From NCBI GenBank assembly GCA_018384375.1, contig JAHAYJ010000074.1, forward strand, positions 1-64,000: a stretch of DNA of 64,000 nucleotides, in the 5' to 3' direction. Source of the DNA: Lachnospiraceae bacterium (lineage in GTDB: Bacteria > Bacillota > Clostridia > Lachnospirales > Lachnospiraceae). Positions 53,117-63,212 of the stretch are shown here, piece by piece. A program made the translations under genes and the position numbers. The notes under the pieces are model-generated. The model was not told the origin of the DNA and ran no database searches. It worked only from the letters and a program-made list of their open reading frames with translations. Positions within the stretch are counted from its first letter, which is position 1; each line of letters opens with the position of its first letter.

Positions 53117-54007
53117 TCATTGATGTTTTATATGAGTATGTGTAAACAAGTGGTCCTGGCAATACTCATAATTTCCATCACATTTGGAGCAGAACCGGAA
53201 TTCCAGTTCCGGGTTCGTCTCCTCCGTCCTGCCGCAGATAGCGCATTTGTGCCTTGTAATCTTTGTGCTTTTCTTTACCTCACGCTTATACTCCTGTCTG
53301 CGTTTTACCTGCCTGGGAGTCATATGGACCTTCCCCCTGCCGGTCAGGAAAAACACAATAAAATTCATCAGGGAAGCGGCAATCACAAAGCGGTTGGCCA
53401 CCGTAAGCATCTCAAGTCCCGTTCCATAACCTACAATAAACTGATAAATCAGCATTACTCCGTAAATAATACCCAGAACCTTCACCTTGAGAGGAATGAA
53501 GAAGAAAAGAAGCACCTGCATATTCGGAAAAGTTGCTGCAAAAGCAAGGAATATAGACATATTCACATAATAGGTGCTGAACATGGACGAAATAATCGTA
53601 TAATAGTCTGCTCCCAGCGCTGCGACCACATCCTTCTGAAAAATCATGGAATATCCCAGAAGCAGAAAGGCTCCCGCTATCGTAAATAATGCCCCGGAAA
53701 AAATATAGACATTATAGCGGTAGGTCCCCCATGTCCGTTCCAGTGTGGTACCGATAGAATAATAAAAATATAGCATTAACAGCGTAAAAAAATCAAACTT
53801 GGACGGCGGCACAATCAGCCAGGTCACCAATCTCCAGATCTGCCCATGAAAAACAATCTCATAAGGATTCAGATACAGATACTTCAGAAATTCCGGATAG
53901 ATCCACTGAAAAAGGTATCCAAAGGCATAACAGATAATCAGCATCAATGACAGATTCTTAATTGCATATTTTCCAAATTTTCTCTCAAAGTTTCCCCGGG
54001 ATTTCAT
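53117..54007 (-). CDS. Rhomboid-like membrane protein with C-terminal zinc-ribbon, probably not a protease
   Basis: A 296-residue protein with about six membrane helices arranged as in rhomboids (FHGQIWRLVTWLIVPPS, LERTWGTYRYNVYIFSG). The serine motif GxSG is absent: the matching place reads ALGADYYTIISSMF. After the last helix comes a basic linker and a Cys/His-rich end with CAICGRTEETNP and FCSKCDGNYEYCQDHLFTH. ATG at 54007 follows GGAGGTTAGAG. It heads the minus-strand operon. Confidence 0.75.
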   Translation of the reverse strand: MKSRGNFERKFGKYAIKNLSLMLIICYAFGYLFQWIYPEFLKYLYLNPYEIVFHGQIWRLVTWLIVPPSKFDFFTLLMLYFYYSIGTTLERTWGTYRYNVYIFSGALFTIAGAFLLLGYSMIFQKDVVAALGADYYTIISSMFSTYYVNMSIFLAFAATFPNMQVLLFFFIPLKVKVLGIIYGVMLIYQFIVGYGTGLEMLTVANRFVIAASLMNFIVFFLTGRGKVHMTPRQVKRRQEYKREVKKSTKITRHKCAICGRTEETNPELEFRFCSKCDGNYEYCQDHLFTHTHIKHQ

Positions 54008-54173
54008 CTCTAACCTCCATCCAGCTACCTTTTTATCATGACTTAAAATATTAAATTCATGATACACCATAAAACTTCATATATTCTATCATTCCCCAAT
54101 CCAATTGTAAATAAAGCCTTTTCTTTTTTAGAAATATGATATTTTTTCTTTACAAATTGTTTATTTTCCTGCG

Positions 54174-54202
54174 TTGCAATTTACATGTCGGTGTCGTATA
54201 AT
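54174..54202 (+). promoter_or_regulatory. Strong sigma-A promoter of the activase operon
   Basis: TTGCAA (54174-54179) and a perfect TATAAT (54197-54202) with a 17-base spacer. Transcription would start near 54209, leaving a leader of about 65 bases to the ATG. Confidence 0.75.
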
Positions 54203-54273
54203 TACAGAGCATGTCAAATTTTGCGACTTTACATAATAAATAGGAAATTATTCCAACAGAAAGGCGGTAAATT

Positions 54274-57200
54274 ATGGACAATCAGTACTATACTCTGGGT
54301 ATCGACATTGGTTCCACCACTGTCAAAATTGCTATCCTGGATCATGCTCATAACATTCTGTTTTCTGATTATAAAAGACATTTTGCCAACATCAGGGAAA
54401 CGCTCTCTGACTTATTGACAGAAGCATATCATCAGCTTGGAAATATCCGGATTCATCCGATGATCACCGGTTCGGGAGGGCTTACCCTTGCCAATCACCT
54501 GAAGGTTCCCTTTGTTCAGGAGGTCATCTGCGTTGCCACAGCCTTAAAGGAGCTGGCTCCCAAGACCGATGTTGCTATCGAGCTGGGCGGAGAGGATGCA
54601 AAGATCATTTATTTTGAAGGCGGTAATGTTGAGCAGCGTATGAACGGTATCTGTGCCGGCGGCACAGGCTCTTTTATCGACCAGATGGCATCTCTGATCC
54701 AGACCGATGCTTCCGGGTTGAACGAATATGCCAAAAACTATAAATCCCTCTATACAATTGCGGCAAGATGCGGCGTATTTGCCAAGTCCGATATTCAGCC
54801 CCTGATCAACGAGGGCGCTACCAAAGAGGATCTTTCCGCCTCCATTTTTCAGGCCGTTGTCAACCAGACGATCAGCGGGCTTGCCTGTGGGAAACCTATC
54901 CGCGGACATGTTGCCTTTTTAGGTGGTCCTCTCCACTTTTTATCCGAATTGAAGGCTGCTTTTATCCGTACCCTGAAGCTGGATGAAGAGCATGTGATTG
55001 AAACCGCACATTCCCATCTCTTTGCTGCCATAGGTTCTGCCATGAATGCAAAGGAAGAGGTTTCTTATTCCATGGAGGAAATGGTTGCAAAGCTTTCCAC
55101 AGATATCAAAATGGAATTTGAAGTGGAACGTATGGAGCCCTTGTTCTCCTCCACCGCAGAATATGAAAGTTTCCGTACCCGTCACGGAAAGCATCATGTA
55201 CAGACGGCTGACCTTGCCACCTACAAGGGCAACTGTTATCTGGGTATTGATGCCGGAAGTACCACTACCAAGGTTGCTCTTGTAGGGGAAGACGGTTCGC
55301 TTCTATATTCCTTTTACAGTAACAACGACGGCAGCCCCCTAAAAACTGCCATCCGTTCTATCCGGGAAATCTATGCTCTCCTTCCGGAGGATGCACAGAT
55401 CGTCCGCTCCTGCTCCACCGGTTACGGTGAAGCTCTGATGAAGGCTGCTTTTCTTTTAGATGACGGTGAAGTGGAAACGGTTGCCCACTACTATGCCGCT
55501 GCCTTTTTCAATCCGGAAGTAGACTGCATCCTTGATATCGGCGGTCAGGATATGAAATGCATTAAAATCAAAAATCAGACCGTTGACAGCGTTCAGCTGA
55601 ATGAAGCCTGCTCTTCAGGCTGCGGGTCTTTTATCGAAACCTTTGCAAAATCATTAAACTACAGCGTTGAAGATTTTGCTCATGCCGCACTCTTTGCCGA
55701 GCATCCCATTGATCTTGGCACCAGATGTACCGTATTCATGAATTCCAAGGTAAAGCAGGCGCAGAAGGAGGGGGCTTCCGTTCCCGATATCTCTGCCGGC
55801 CTTGCCTATTCTGTCATCAAAAATGCCCTCTTTAAAGTAATCAAGGTTTCCGATGCCGCTTCCCTCGGAAAAAACATTGTCGTCCAGGGCGGTACCTTCT
55901 ACAATGATGCTGTTCTTCGAAGCTTTGAAAAAATAGCGGGCTGCGAAGCCATTCGCCCGGACATTGCAGGAATCATGGGTGCCTTTGGAGCCGCCCTGAT
56001 TGCAAGGGAGCATTACAGTGAAGGCTATGAAACCACTATGCTGCCCTTCGATAAGATCGATACCCTTCAATTTGAAACAAGTATGGCAAAGTGTAAAGGC
56101 TGTACGAACAGCTGCCGTCTGACGATCAACAGGTTTTCCGGAGGGCGCCAGTATATCTCCGGTAACCGCTGCGAACGCGGACTTGGAAAGCAGAAGAATG
56201 CCAACGGCGTTCCTAACTTATTTGACTATAAGTTAAAGCGGATTTTTGACTATGAGCCGCTTCCTGCTGACGAAGCAAAGCGTGGGACAGTCGGTATTCC
56301 AAGAGTCCTTAATATGTATGAAAACTATCCCTTCTGGTTCACCTTCTTTACAAAGCTTGGTTACCAGGTGGTTCTTTCTCCCCTGTCAAACAGGAAGATT
56401 TACGAGCTTGGAATCGAATCCATTCCAAGTGAGTCCGAATGCTATCCCGCCAAGCTGGCACACGGCCATGTAAGCTGGCTGATCAACCAGAAGGTAGACT
56501 TTATCTTCTATCCTGCACTTTTTTATGAGCGAAATGAATTTGGTGAGGCAAATAACCATTACAACTGCCCCATTGTTACTTCCTACTCAGAAAATATAAA
56601 AAATAATGTAGAGGAAATCAGCCGGGGGGAAGTCATCCTGCGCAATCCTTTCCTGTCCTTCCGGGATCTGAAAACCGTTTCCGAGGCCCTGGTTAAAGAA
56701 TTTAAAGAGCTTCCCGTTGAGGAGGTCATGGAAGCTGCCCGACTAGGCTGGGAAGAACTTGCCCACGCCAGAAGGGATATGCAGACAAAGGGTGAGGAGG
56801 TTCTTGCTTATCTGAAGGAAACCGGGAAACGAGGGATCGTGCTTGCCGGTCGTCCTTATCATATTGATCCGGAAATCAACCACGGTATTCCTGAACTGAT
56901 CACCCCCTACGACATTGCAGTCCTTACCGAGGATTCCATCTCCCACCTGGGCAATCCGGAGCGTCCTCTGATCGTTTCCGATCAGTGGATGTATCACTCC
57001 AGGCTCTATGCTGCGGCAAGCTATGTAAAGACCGTAGAAAACCTGGATTTAATTCAGTTAAACTCCTTTGGCTGCGGTCTGGATGCCGTTACAACAGATC
57101 AGGTGTGTGATATTCTCACAGGCTCTGACAAGATTTACACCTGTTTGAAAATTGATGAGGTAAATAATCTCGGTGCCGCAAGAATCCGTATCCGCTCGCT

Positions 57201-58521
57201 TCTTTCCGCCATCCGTGTCCGTGAAAAGCAGAACAAACAGCGTACCATCCGCTCCAGTGCCATCAATAAAGTGAAGTTTACAGAGGAAATGAGGAGGGAT
57301 TATACTATCCTTTGTCCTCAGATGTCCCCGATTCATTTTGACATATTAGAGCCTGCTTTCAACGCTTGCGGTTATCATTTTGAAGTATTGTCCAATGATA
57401 ACAGACATGCCGTTGATGTAGGACTTAAGTTTGTAAACAACGATGCCTGCTATCCATCCCTCATGGTAGTCGGACAAATTATGGATGCTCTTCTTTCCGG
57501 CAAATATGACCTTGACAAGACTGCAGTCATCATGACCCAGACCGGTGGCGGATGTCGTGCCACCAATTACATCGGTTTTATCCGGAGAGCTCTCGAAAAG
57601 GCCGGCATGCCACAGATTCCCGTCATCTCTTTAAACATGGGCGGAATCGAATCAAATCCGGGTTTCCACTTAAATCTGGAGCTATTAATGCGTGCTGCAT
57701 ACGGCGCTGTATTCGGAGATATTTTTATGCGCTGTGTTTACCGCATGCGCCCCTACGAGAAGGAAGCTGGAAGCGTGGAAGCCGTTCATCAAAAGTGGCT
57801 AAAAAAATGTCAGTCCTTTGTGTCAGCAAAGCACATGAATTTTTTCACCTTCCAAAAAATGTGCCGTCAAATAATAGCAGATTTTGATGCTATTCCGGTT
57901 ACCGGTGAAGTCAAGCCGAGAGTCGGAATCGTGGGAGAAATCCTTGTAAAATTTGCCCCTGCCGCTAACAATCATCTTGTCGATCTTCTGGAAGCCGAAG
58001 GTGCTGAAGCAGTTGTCCCGGATCTACTGGACTTCATGCTCTACTGCTTCTATAACCAGATCTATAAGGCTGACGAGCTTGGTATGAGCAAAAAAACAGC
58101 ACTTATTTCAAGATTGGGAATTCATGCATTGGAATTTTTACGCGGCAGTGCCTCCAAAGCTTTTGCAAAAAGCAAGAACTTTACACCGCCTACCAGCATC
58201 TTCCAGACGGTTGAATATGCAAAACCTATTGTTTCTATCGGCAATCAGACCGGAGAAGGCTGGTTCCTGACCGGAGAAATGGTAGAACTGATCCACAGCG
58301 GCGTGAACAATATTGTCTGTACGCAGCCCTTTGCCTGCCTGCCAAATCACGTGGTCGGAAAAGGTGTGATCAAGGCTCTGCGAAAGCAATATCCATTAAG
58401 TAACATCGTGGCGATCGACTACGATCCCGGTGCCAGTGAAGTCAACCAGCTCAACCGCATCAAGCTGATGCTCTCCACTGCTCAGAAAAATCTGGAAAAG
58501 GAAAGGAATTCTCATTCATGA
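54274..58521 (+). CDS. Giant 2-hydroxyacyl-CoA dehydratase activase (BcrAD/BadFG type)
   Basis: A 1415-residue protein. Two ASKHA ATPase domains come first: 8-260 ([27 protein letters not shown]) and 325-580 ([35 protein letters not shown]). Then comes a DUF2229 part (about 680-900; [35 protein letters not shown]) and a C-terminal portion related to the dehydratase beta subunit (about 1000-1400; [41 protein letters not shown]). Such proteins are thought to drive ATP-coupled low-potential electron transfer, but no separate dehydratase genes are adjacent and its partner is unknown. AAAGGCGG precedes the ATG. Confidence 0.92.
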   Translation: MDNQYYTLGIDIGSTTVKIAILDHAHNILFSDYKRHFANIRETLSDLLTEAYHQLGNIRIHPMITGSGGLTLANHLKVPFVQEVICVATALKELAPKTDVAIELGGEDAKIIYFEGGNVEQRMNGICAGGTGSFIDQMASLIQTDASGLNEYAKNYKSLYTIAARCGVFAKSDIQPLINEGATKEDLSASIFQAVVNQTISGLACGKPIRGHVAFLGGPLHFLSELKAAFIRTLKLDEEHVIETAHSHLFAAIGSAMNAKEEVSYSMEEMVAKLSTDIKMEFEVERMEPLFSSTAEYESFRTRHGKHHVQTADLATYKGNCYLGIDAGSTTTKVALVGEDGSLLYSFYSNNDGSPLKTAIRSIREIYALLPEDAQIVRSCSTGYGEALMKAAFLLDDGEVETVAHYYAAAFFNPEVDCILDIGGQDMKCIKIKNQTVDSVQLNEACSSGCGSFIETFAKSLNYSVEDFAHAALFAEHPIDLGTRCTVFMNSKVKQAQKEGASVPDISAGLAYSVIKNALFKVIKVSDAASLGKNIVVQGGTFYNDAVLRSFEKIAGCEAIRPDIAGIMGAFGAALIAREHYSEGYETTMLPFDKIDTLQFETSMAKCKGCTNSCRLTINRFSGGRQYISGNRCERGLGKQKNANGVPNLFDYKLKRIFDYEPLPADEAKRGTVGIPRVLNMYENYPFWFTFFTKLGYQVVLSPLSNRKIYELGIESIPSESECYPAKLAHGHVSWLINQKVDFIFYPALFYERNEFGEANNHYNCPIVTSYSENIKNNVEEISRGEVILRNPFLSFRDLKTVSEALVKEFKELPVEEVMEAARLGWEELAHARRDMQTKGEEVLAYLKETGKRGIVLAGRPYHIDPEINHGIPELITPYDIAVLTEDSISHLGNPERPLIVSDQWMYHSRLYAAASYVKTVENLDLIQLNSFGCGLDAVTTDQVCDILTGSDKIYTCLKIDEVNNLGAARIRIRSLLSAIRVREKQNKQRTIRSSAINKVKFTEEMRRDYTILCPQMSPIHFDILEPAFNACGYHFEVLSNDNRHAVDVGLKFVNNDACYPSLMVVGQIMDALLSGKYDLDKTAVIMTQTGGGCRATNYIGFIRRALEKAGMPQIPVISLNMGGIESNPGFHLNLELLMRAAYGAVFGDIFMRCVYRMRPYEKEAGSVEAVHQKWLKKCQSFVSAKHMNFFTFQKMCRQIIADFDAIPVTGEVKPRVGIVGEILVKFAPAANNHLVDLLEAEGAEAVVPDLLDFMLYCFYNQIYKADELGMSKKTALISRLGIHALEFLRGSASKAFAKSKNFTPPTSIFQTVEYAKPIVSIGNQTGEGWFLTGEMVELIHSGVNNIVCTQPFACLPNHVVGKGVIKALRKQYPLSNIVAIDYDPGASEVNQLNRIKLMLSTAQKNLEKERNSHS

Positions 58522-59672
58522 TCAAAGCAGAAATTAATGAAATCAAGAGGCTCTATACTCCCAGTAACTGCTCTATTACAAGGATTTGCGGCTGCTATGT
58601 GGACGGCGAAAAAAATAAAAAGACTGAATTCAAAGAGGCATTCCTCTCTCTTCCTGAGGAGGAAATCTTCAAATATTTCGAATTGCTTCGAAAAACACTC
58701 TCCGGTACCTTGGGAAAAAATATGTTGAACCTGGAGTTTCCTCTTGTCAGCGAGGAAGCTGGTAGTACCCAGGAGTTTCTCCTTCGCCTGCGCGATAGCA
58801 AGCTGAAGGATGATTCGTTACTTGACGAATTCTATAACAGGGTCATCGGTTCCTATGAATATGTGGGAAATTATCTGATTTTACTGGTACACGATGCCTA
58901 TGATGTCCCCGGCAAAACCTCTGACGGTCTTACCATGGATGACGCTTCCGATACCGTATTTGAATATATCCTCTGCTGCATTTGCCCGGTGAACCTTTCC
59001 AAACCGGGACTCTCCTATGATGCACAGGCAAATGAGTTTCATAACCGTATCCGTGACTGGATCGTTGAAATGCCTGATACAGGCTTTCTGTTTCCCAGTT
59101 TTAATGACAGATGCACTGATATCCACAGTGCTCTCTATTATACGAAGAATCCCGAGGAGGCACACCCCGAGTTTGTGGATGGTATTTTAGGTGCAGTTCT
59201 TCCCCTTTCCGCCGGAAGTCAGAAAGAAACCTTCCAGGCACTGATTGAGGAAACCCTGGGGGAAGATGCCGAATATGAGATTGTCAAAAACATACATGAA
59301 AATCTGACAGAGATGATGGAAGAACATAAAGAAATTCCGGAACCTCTCACACTGGACAAGCATCAGGTCAGAAATCTTTTTGAAAAAAGCGGTGTAGAAG
59401 AAGAAAAGCTGACAGATTTCGAAATGCTCTATGACGCTGCTGCCGGTGAAAATACCTCCCTTATGGTATCTAACGTGGCAAACACCAGAACCTTTGAAGT
59501 GAAAACTCCCGATGTGATTGTCAAGGTCAATCCTGAACGTGCTGATCTCGTTAACACGATGCTGGTGGAGGGCAGGCGTTGTCTTGTCATTGAATTAAGC
59601 GACCATGTGGAGGTCAACGGCATCAGTATCCGAACCGGGAACACCTCTTCCGATGAGGAATCTACTATATAA
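58518..59672 (+). CDS. DUF4317 family protein
   Basis: A 384-residue cytoplasmic protein beginning [20 protein letters not shown] and containing [30 protein letters not shown] and a C-terminal [20 protein letters not shown], which matches the DUF4317 family common in Lachnospiraceae. Function is unknown. Its ATG overlaps the activase stop by 4 bases, so the two are translated together. Confidence 0.85.
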   Translation: MIKAEINEIKRLYTPSNCSITRICGCYVDGEKNKKTEFKEAFLSLPEEEIFKYFELLRKTLSGTLGKNMLNLEFPLVSEEAGSTQEFLLRLRDSKLKDDSLLDEFYNRVIGSYEYVGNYLILLVHDAYDVPGKTSDGLTMDDASDTVFEYILCCICPVNLSKPGLSYDAQANEFHNRIRDWIVEMPDTGFLFPSFNDRCTDIHSALYYTKNPEEAHPEFVDGILGAVLPLSAGSQKETFQALIEETLGEDAEYEIVKNIHENLTEMMEEHKEIPEPLTLDKHQVRNLFEKSGVEEEKLTDFEMLYDAAAGENTSLMVSNVANTRTFEVKTPDVIVKVNPERADLVNTMLVEGRRCLVIELSDHVEVNGISIRTGNTSSDEESTI

Positions 59673-59707
59673 ATGTAGGAAGAAAACTTAAACCGCACAA
59701 AAAAACA

Positions 59708-59755
59708 GCCCACAGACTTTACCTACCTTCTTTCGAACAGATAAAGTCTGTGGGC
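59708..59755. terminator. Bidirectional terminator after DUF4317 and the PocR/MCP gene
   Basis: GCCCACAGACTTTA (59708-59721) and TAAAGTCTGTGGGC (59742-59755) form a perfect 14-base stem with a 20-base loop. On the minus strand a T-rich run follows (TGTTTTTT), so it works best for that strand. Confidence 0.85.
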
Positions 59756-59772
59756 CTTATTAATCAGATCCT

Positions 59773-60560
59773 TTATTCTTCCATTGCGTGCTTCTGGCTC
59801 ATTTTTCGGACAGACTGCTGAATATCAGAGGCTGCTACACTGATCTCCTTATATATTCCTGCCGACTGGGTTGCCAGTTCTCCCATCTGCTTAGCCACCA
59901 CTGCAAATCCGGCACCTGCAACACCGGCTCTTGCAGATTCAATGGAAGCATTTAAGGATAAAATATTCTGCTTGGTTGCAATTCCCTCCAGTTCCTTTGT
60001 CTTTTTGTTAATCTCGATCACCGTTGAAATTGCATTATCCAATTCCTCATCGAAAATGTTGAGCCGCTTGTTATTGCGGTATTTCATATATTCCAGATTT
60101 ACCACACGATTCATCACATCAGCAAGCAGCGAAGCCGCCGCTCTGATGGATTTCTCCGAGCGGATCGGCACCTTACGAAGTGCCTGAATATACGCTTCCG
60201 GATCAATATCAAGTTCAGCTGCTATACTCCTGAATTTTTCCTCATCGGGCTGTGCCGGAAGAACCTGCCCGCCGATAATAGCCCCAACCTTTTCCCCTTC
60301 TACCACAATATCTGCTGCGAAGTCCATCAAGCCCGCGTGGCAGAAATAGGTCCCAGTACATTCCGTATCGCATTTTACACACCGTCTCATACCTTCCTTG
60401 GAGTTTCTGGTATATTTCATACAGAAGTCCGTAAAATTACTGCCCTCCGTAATATAATTTCCGTCTGCATCTACTGCAATAGCGGCCAGACCTGTAGCAT
60501 CAGAAAATGATCCTGAATGCTCTGCAACTGCTTTAAATCCATAAAATCACTAATCTTCAT
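59773..60560 (-). pseudogene. PocR-sensor/methyl-accepting protein gene broken by a one-base frameshift
   Basis: ATG at 60560 behind GGAGGGT starts MKISDFMDLKQLQSIQDHF, then the frame breaks at the four-A run 60504-60507 (TTTT on the coding strand) and soon hits a stop. Inserting one T restores SDATGLAAIAVDADGNYITE and joins exactly to the 215-residue downstream frame, giving 262 residues: a PocR ligand domain with a CVKCDTECTGTYFCHAG cysteine group, and a short receptor signalling helix (KQNILSLNASIESARAGVAG). No membrane segments. Either a pseudogene, a programmed frameshift or a sequencing error. Confidence 0.8.
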
Positions 60561-60581
60561 CTAAACGTACCCTCCAAAAAT

Positions 60582-61805
60582 TTACTCTGCAAACAGATCC
60601 CGATACCACGTCAGGGAACTTAAGTAGGCTTCATTTACCTGTTCCATATCAATTTCTTTCAGGATCATGAGCCTTGAAACCTCCTGCCAGTTTGCACATT
60701 CATATTGTGTAATAAAATCCATGACAGGTGCAAATTTTCCCTTATGATCAACCAACGCTTCCCGAATTTCCTTAGATACTTGAACCATTTTAAGTGCCTC
60801 ATCCATCGGTTTACTCAAAATCAGATCAAGCACTGAGAAAAGCCCCATCAGGAACAGTTCAGGTGCCTGTGCTGCCAGTTCAAATGACGTTGCCAGATTC
60901 TCTGCAAATTTTGCACGTAAAAGTGATAATCTGGTAATTTCATTAGGTTTATCCGCATAGAGCTTATTTGCCACCGCGGTATTGATCCATTTCTTCAATT
61001 CCTTCTGTCCAAGCATCGCTGCCGCATGTCTGATCGAAGTAATTTCTGAATTAACCGACATCCGGTTTACCATCTTAAGCAGCGAGATTACAAGTGCTGT
61101 ATCCCGGCCGATAATATCCGCTGCCCTCGTCAGTTCAAAATCGTCACCATTCACTATATTTAACAACTCTATGTAATTGATTTTTAGGGGTGTGACCTCT
61201 GTCTCCCCTTTGGTAACGGGAACACGGTAAAATTCGCCCTCAAACAATTCATAACCGCCGTCTTCCTTCAGCACATCATAAATTTCCTGCGTCTGGATAT
61301 TCCCTGCACACAGCTTGACATTAGGATAAATACTGGAAAAATAGATTTTTGCCTTTGTAATATCGATCTTCTTATGATCTAACAACACATAATCCATCAA
61401 AAGAAGAATTTCCCGATAAGCCTCAAACTGGGAAACTGCAAGCTTACGAATAGCAAATTTGTATCCTTTTCCTTTTAATTCCCTGATCCTGTCCACATAC
61501 ATCGGCTCCGGCTTAACAGAATTATCCACCAGGAGCACGATTCTCTCATGAGGTGCATTGCACTGACTGTCTATATCAGTAAAAATAGAAATATTGTTGA
61601 TGGCAACAAACACTTCCTTATCTGCAGAAAGTGTTTCTATTCCCATGCTTTCAATCACCTCAAGTCCCGGTATGTAAGCTGCTCCATCATAGCTCCCTGT
61701 CCCCTGAAGAATGGGATTTAAAAAATAATTGTTTTTCTGGGTAAATAATGAATACGCCCGCACGCTCATTTCCTTATCAAATAAAGGGATCAATGTAACA
61801 AGCAT
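60582..61805 (-). CDS. EAL-HDOD signalling protein with inactive EAL domain
   Basis: The 407-residue product is built like B. subtilis YuxH: residues 1-200 are an EAL-type barrel whose catalytic EAL is replaced by AYSLF, so it cannot cleave c-di-GMP, and residues 205-390 form an HDOD domain (INYIELLNIVNGDDFELTRA, ISLLKMVNR, SIRHAAAMLGQKELKKWI, LFLMGLFSVLDLILS). It may bind c-di-GMP or act as a scaffold. It starts the small operon with the frameshifted PocR/MCP gene, 21 bases upstream of it. Confidence 0.85.
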   Translation of the reverse strand: MLVTLIPLFDKEMSVRAYSLFTQKNNYFLNPILQGTGSYDGAAYIPGLEVIESMGIETLSADKEVFVAINNISIFTDIDSQCNAPHERIVLLVDNSVKPEPMYVDRIRELKGKGYKFAIRKLAVSQFEAYREILLLMDYVLLDHKKIDITKAKIYFSSIYPNVKLCAGNIQTQEIYDVLKEDGGYELFEGEFYRVPVTKGETEVTPLKINYIELLNIVNGDDFELTRAADIIGRDTALVISLLKMVNRMSVNSEITSIRHAAAMLGQKELKKWINTAVANKLYADKPNEITRLSLLRAKFAENLATSFELAAQAPELFLMGLFSVLDLILSKPMDEALKMVQVSKEIREALVDHKGKFAPVMDFITQYECANWQEVSRLMILKEIDMEQVNEAYLSSLTWYRDLFAE

Positions 61806-61847
61806 ACTTTTCCTCCAATACGTAAATTAATAGTCAACATTTATATT

Positions 61848-61863
61848 AATAGTTTACACTATT
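61848..61863. promoter_or_regulatory. Inverted repeat upstream of the EAL-HDOD gene
   Basis: AATAGT and ACTATT are perfect arms around 4 bases in the AT-rich gap between the small coiled-coil gene and the EAL-HDOD start. A candidate operator only. Confidence 0.3.
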
Positions 61864-61886
61864 TATTTAATATACACAATATTTAT

Positions 61887-62129
61887 CTAGAATTCCATGG
61901 AATTTTTGTGGTTTTCAATATATTCCTGCAGAATCCCAGATGCCTCCTTGAGATTAAGCCCCGAATCCTCAAGCAGCTGGTTCAGTTCCTCCAGCTCCCT
62001 GTCTCTTTTCTCCTTGCATAACGCATCAAGCTCGTTCTGTTCTGCTTTTAGCCGTACCTTCAGTGCACCGACCAGTTCTTCCTTTTCCCTGATTTTTTCC
62101 TCAATTGTCTTTCTTTGACCTCTTGCCAT
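61887..62129 (-). CDS. Small coiled-coil protein of unknown function
   Basis: An 80-residue, highly charged protein (MARGQRKTIEEKIREKEELV) predicted to be a helical coiled coil over residues 8-50 with a final helix (LKEASGILQEYIENHK). GAGGTAGAAT precedes the ATG. It vaguely resembles the DUF4315 type of small helical proteins but I cannot confirm it. Confidence 0.65.
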   Translation of the reverse strand: MARGQRKTIEEKIREKEELVGALKVRLKAEQNELDALCKEKRDRELEELNQLLEDSGLNLKEASGILQEYIENHKNSMEF

Positions 62130-62261
62130 ATTCTACCTCATTTCCGCGCAAGCAAAGCGCATTATTTCATCATGAATTACTATAGTATATGGACAAGGTA
62201 CCCTGTTTATACCATTGCTTTTCTACCAGAACCACTTTCTGCTCCACATATCTTCTGATCT

Positions 62262-63194
62262 CTAAATCCACATTGCCGGGCTGATCTCATCCAAATCATA
62301 CGGGGTTACCTGGTATACGTAATAATTGAGCCAGTTGCTGTAAAGGTTGTTACTGTGGGATCTCCACTGCAGGGGTGGCTTTTTCGTGTCATCATCCTCC
62401 GGATAATAATTCTTCGGCATTTGGATGGGAAGCCCCTTCTCCTTATCTCTTATGTACTCATTATGCAATGTATATCTATCATATTCCGGATGCCCCATAA
62501 TAAAAATCTGTTTGCCACCCTCCGTCATGCAAAGAAGGACTCCCGCCTCCTCCGATTCGGCAAGCACCGTCAATTCCTTGCAATTATGGATATCTTTGGA
62601 CCTCACTGCAGTATGCCTGCTGTGTGGGATCATAAAGTAATCATCAAAGCCCCGTACTAACGGGATTTTTCTGTTCATCACTTTATGCTCAAACACACCA
62701 AACAGTTTCTCTTTAAGCAGGATTTTCTCAATTCCGAAATGATAATAAAGTCCCGCTTGAGCGCCCCAGCAGATATGTAATGTGGAGGTCACATGCCCCT
62801 TAGTCCATTCCATGATTTCACAAAGTTCTCCCCAGTAATCAACCTCCTCAAACGGAATCTGCTCTACAGGAGCCCCTGTAATTATCAAACCATCAAATTT
62901 TTTGTCCTTCAGTTCGTCAAAGGTATTATAAAACCGGTTTAGATGCTGAATCGGGGTATTAATGGAAATATGACTGTTCATTTTCATAAAAGTCACTTCA
63001 ATATGAAGCGGCGTATTGGACAATGCCCTCAAGAGCTGAAGCTCCGTATCCTGCTTAACCGGCATTAAATTCAGGATGCAAATCTGCAGGGGACGAATAT
63101 CCTGATGCATCGCACGGTACTCGTCCATCACAAATATATTTTCATTTTCCAGAATTTCTTTAGCGGGCAGATCACTTTGTACTTTTATAGGCAT
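62262..63194 (-). CDS. metA: Homoserine O-acetyltransferase (MetA family)
   Basis: First step of methionine synthesis from homoserine. The 310-residue product starts [20 protein letters not shown] and has the catalytic [15 protein letters not shown] with Cys142, PHSRHTAVR and GHPEYDR. Residue 111 is Glu (ITGAPVEQI); in this family Glu111 goes with acetyl-CoA and Gly111 with succinyl-CoA, so an O-acetyltransferase is expected despite the usual name homoserine succinyltransferase. It begins 18 bases after ligA ends, leaving no room for a SAM riboswitch. Confidence 0.93.
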   Translation of the reverse strand: MPIKVQSDLPAKEILENENIFVMDEYRAMHQDIRPLQICILNLMPVKQDTELQLLRALSNTPLHIEVTFMKMNSHISINTPIQHLNRFYNTFDELKDKKFDGLIITGAPVEQIPFEEVDYWGELCEIMEWTKGHVTSTLHICWGAQAGLYYHFGIEKILLKEKLFGVFEHKVMNRKIPLVRGFDDYFMIPHSRHTAVRSKDIHNCKELTVLAESEEAGVLLCMTEGGKQIFIMGHPEYDRYTLHNEYIRDKEKGLPIQMPKNYYPEDDDTKKPPLQWRSHSNNLYSNWLNYYVYQVTPYDLDEISPAMWI

Positions 63195-63212
63195 AGTTTT
63201 GAGTTCCTTCCT

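Noticed and set aside
54185-54418. Short open frame across the activase start
   Set aside because: It runs over the promoter -10 element and the activase ribosome site in another frame, so it is not a gene.
62129-62262. Possible SAM riboswitch near metA
   Set aside because: The region is downstream of metA, and upstream only 18 bases separate metA from ligA, which cannot hold a riboswitch.
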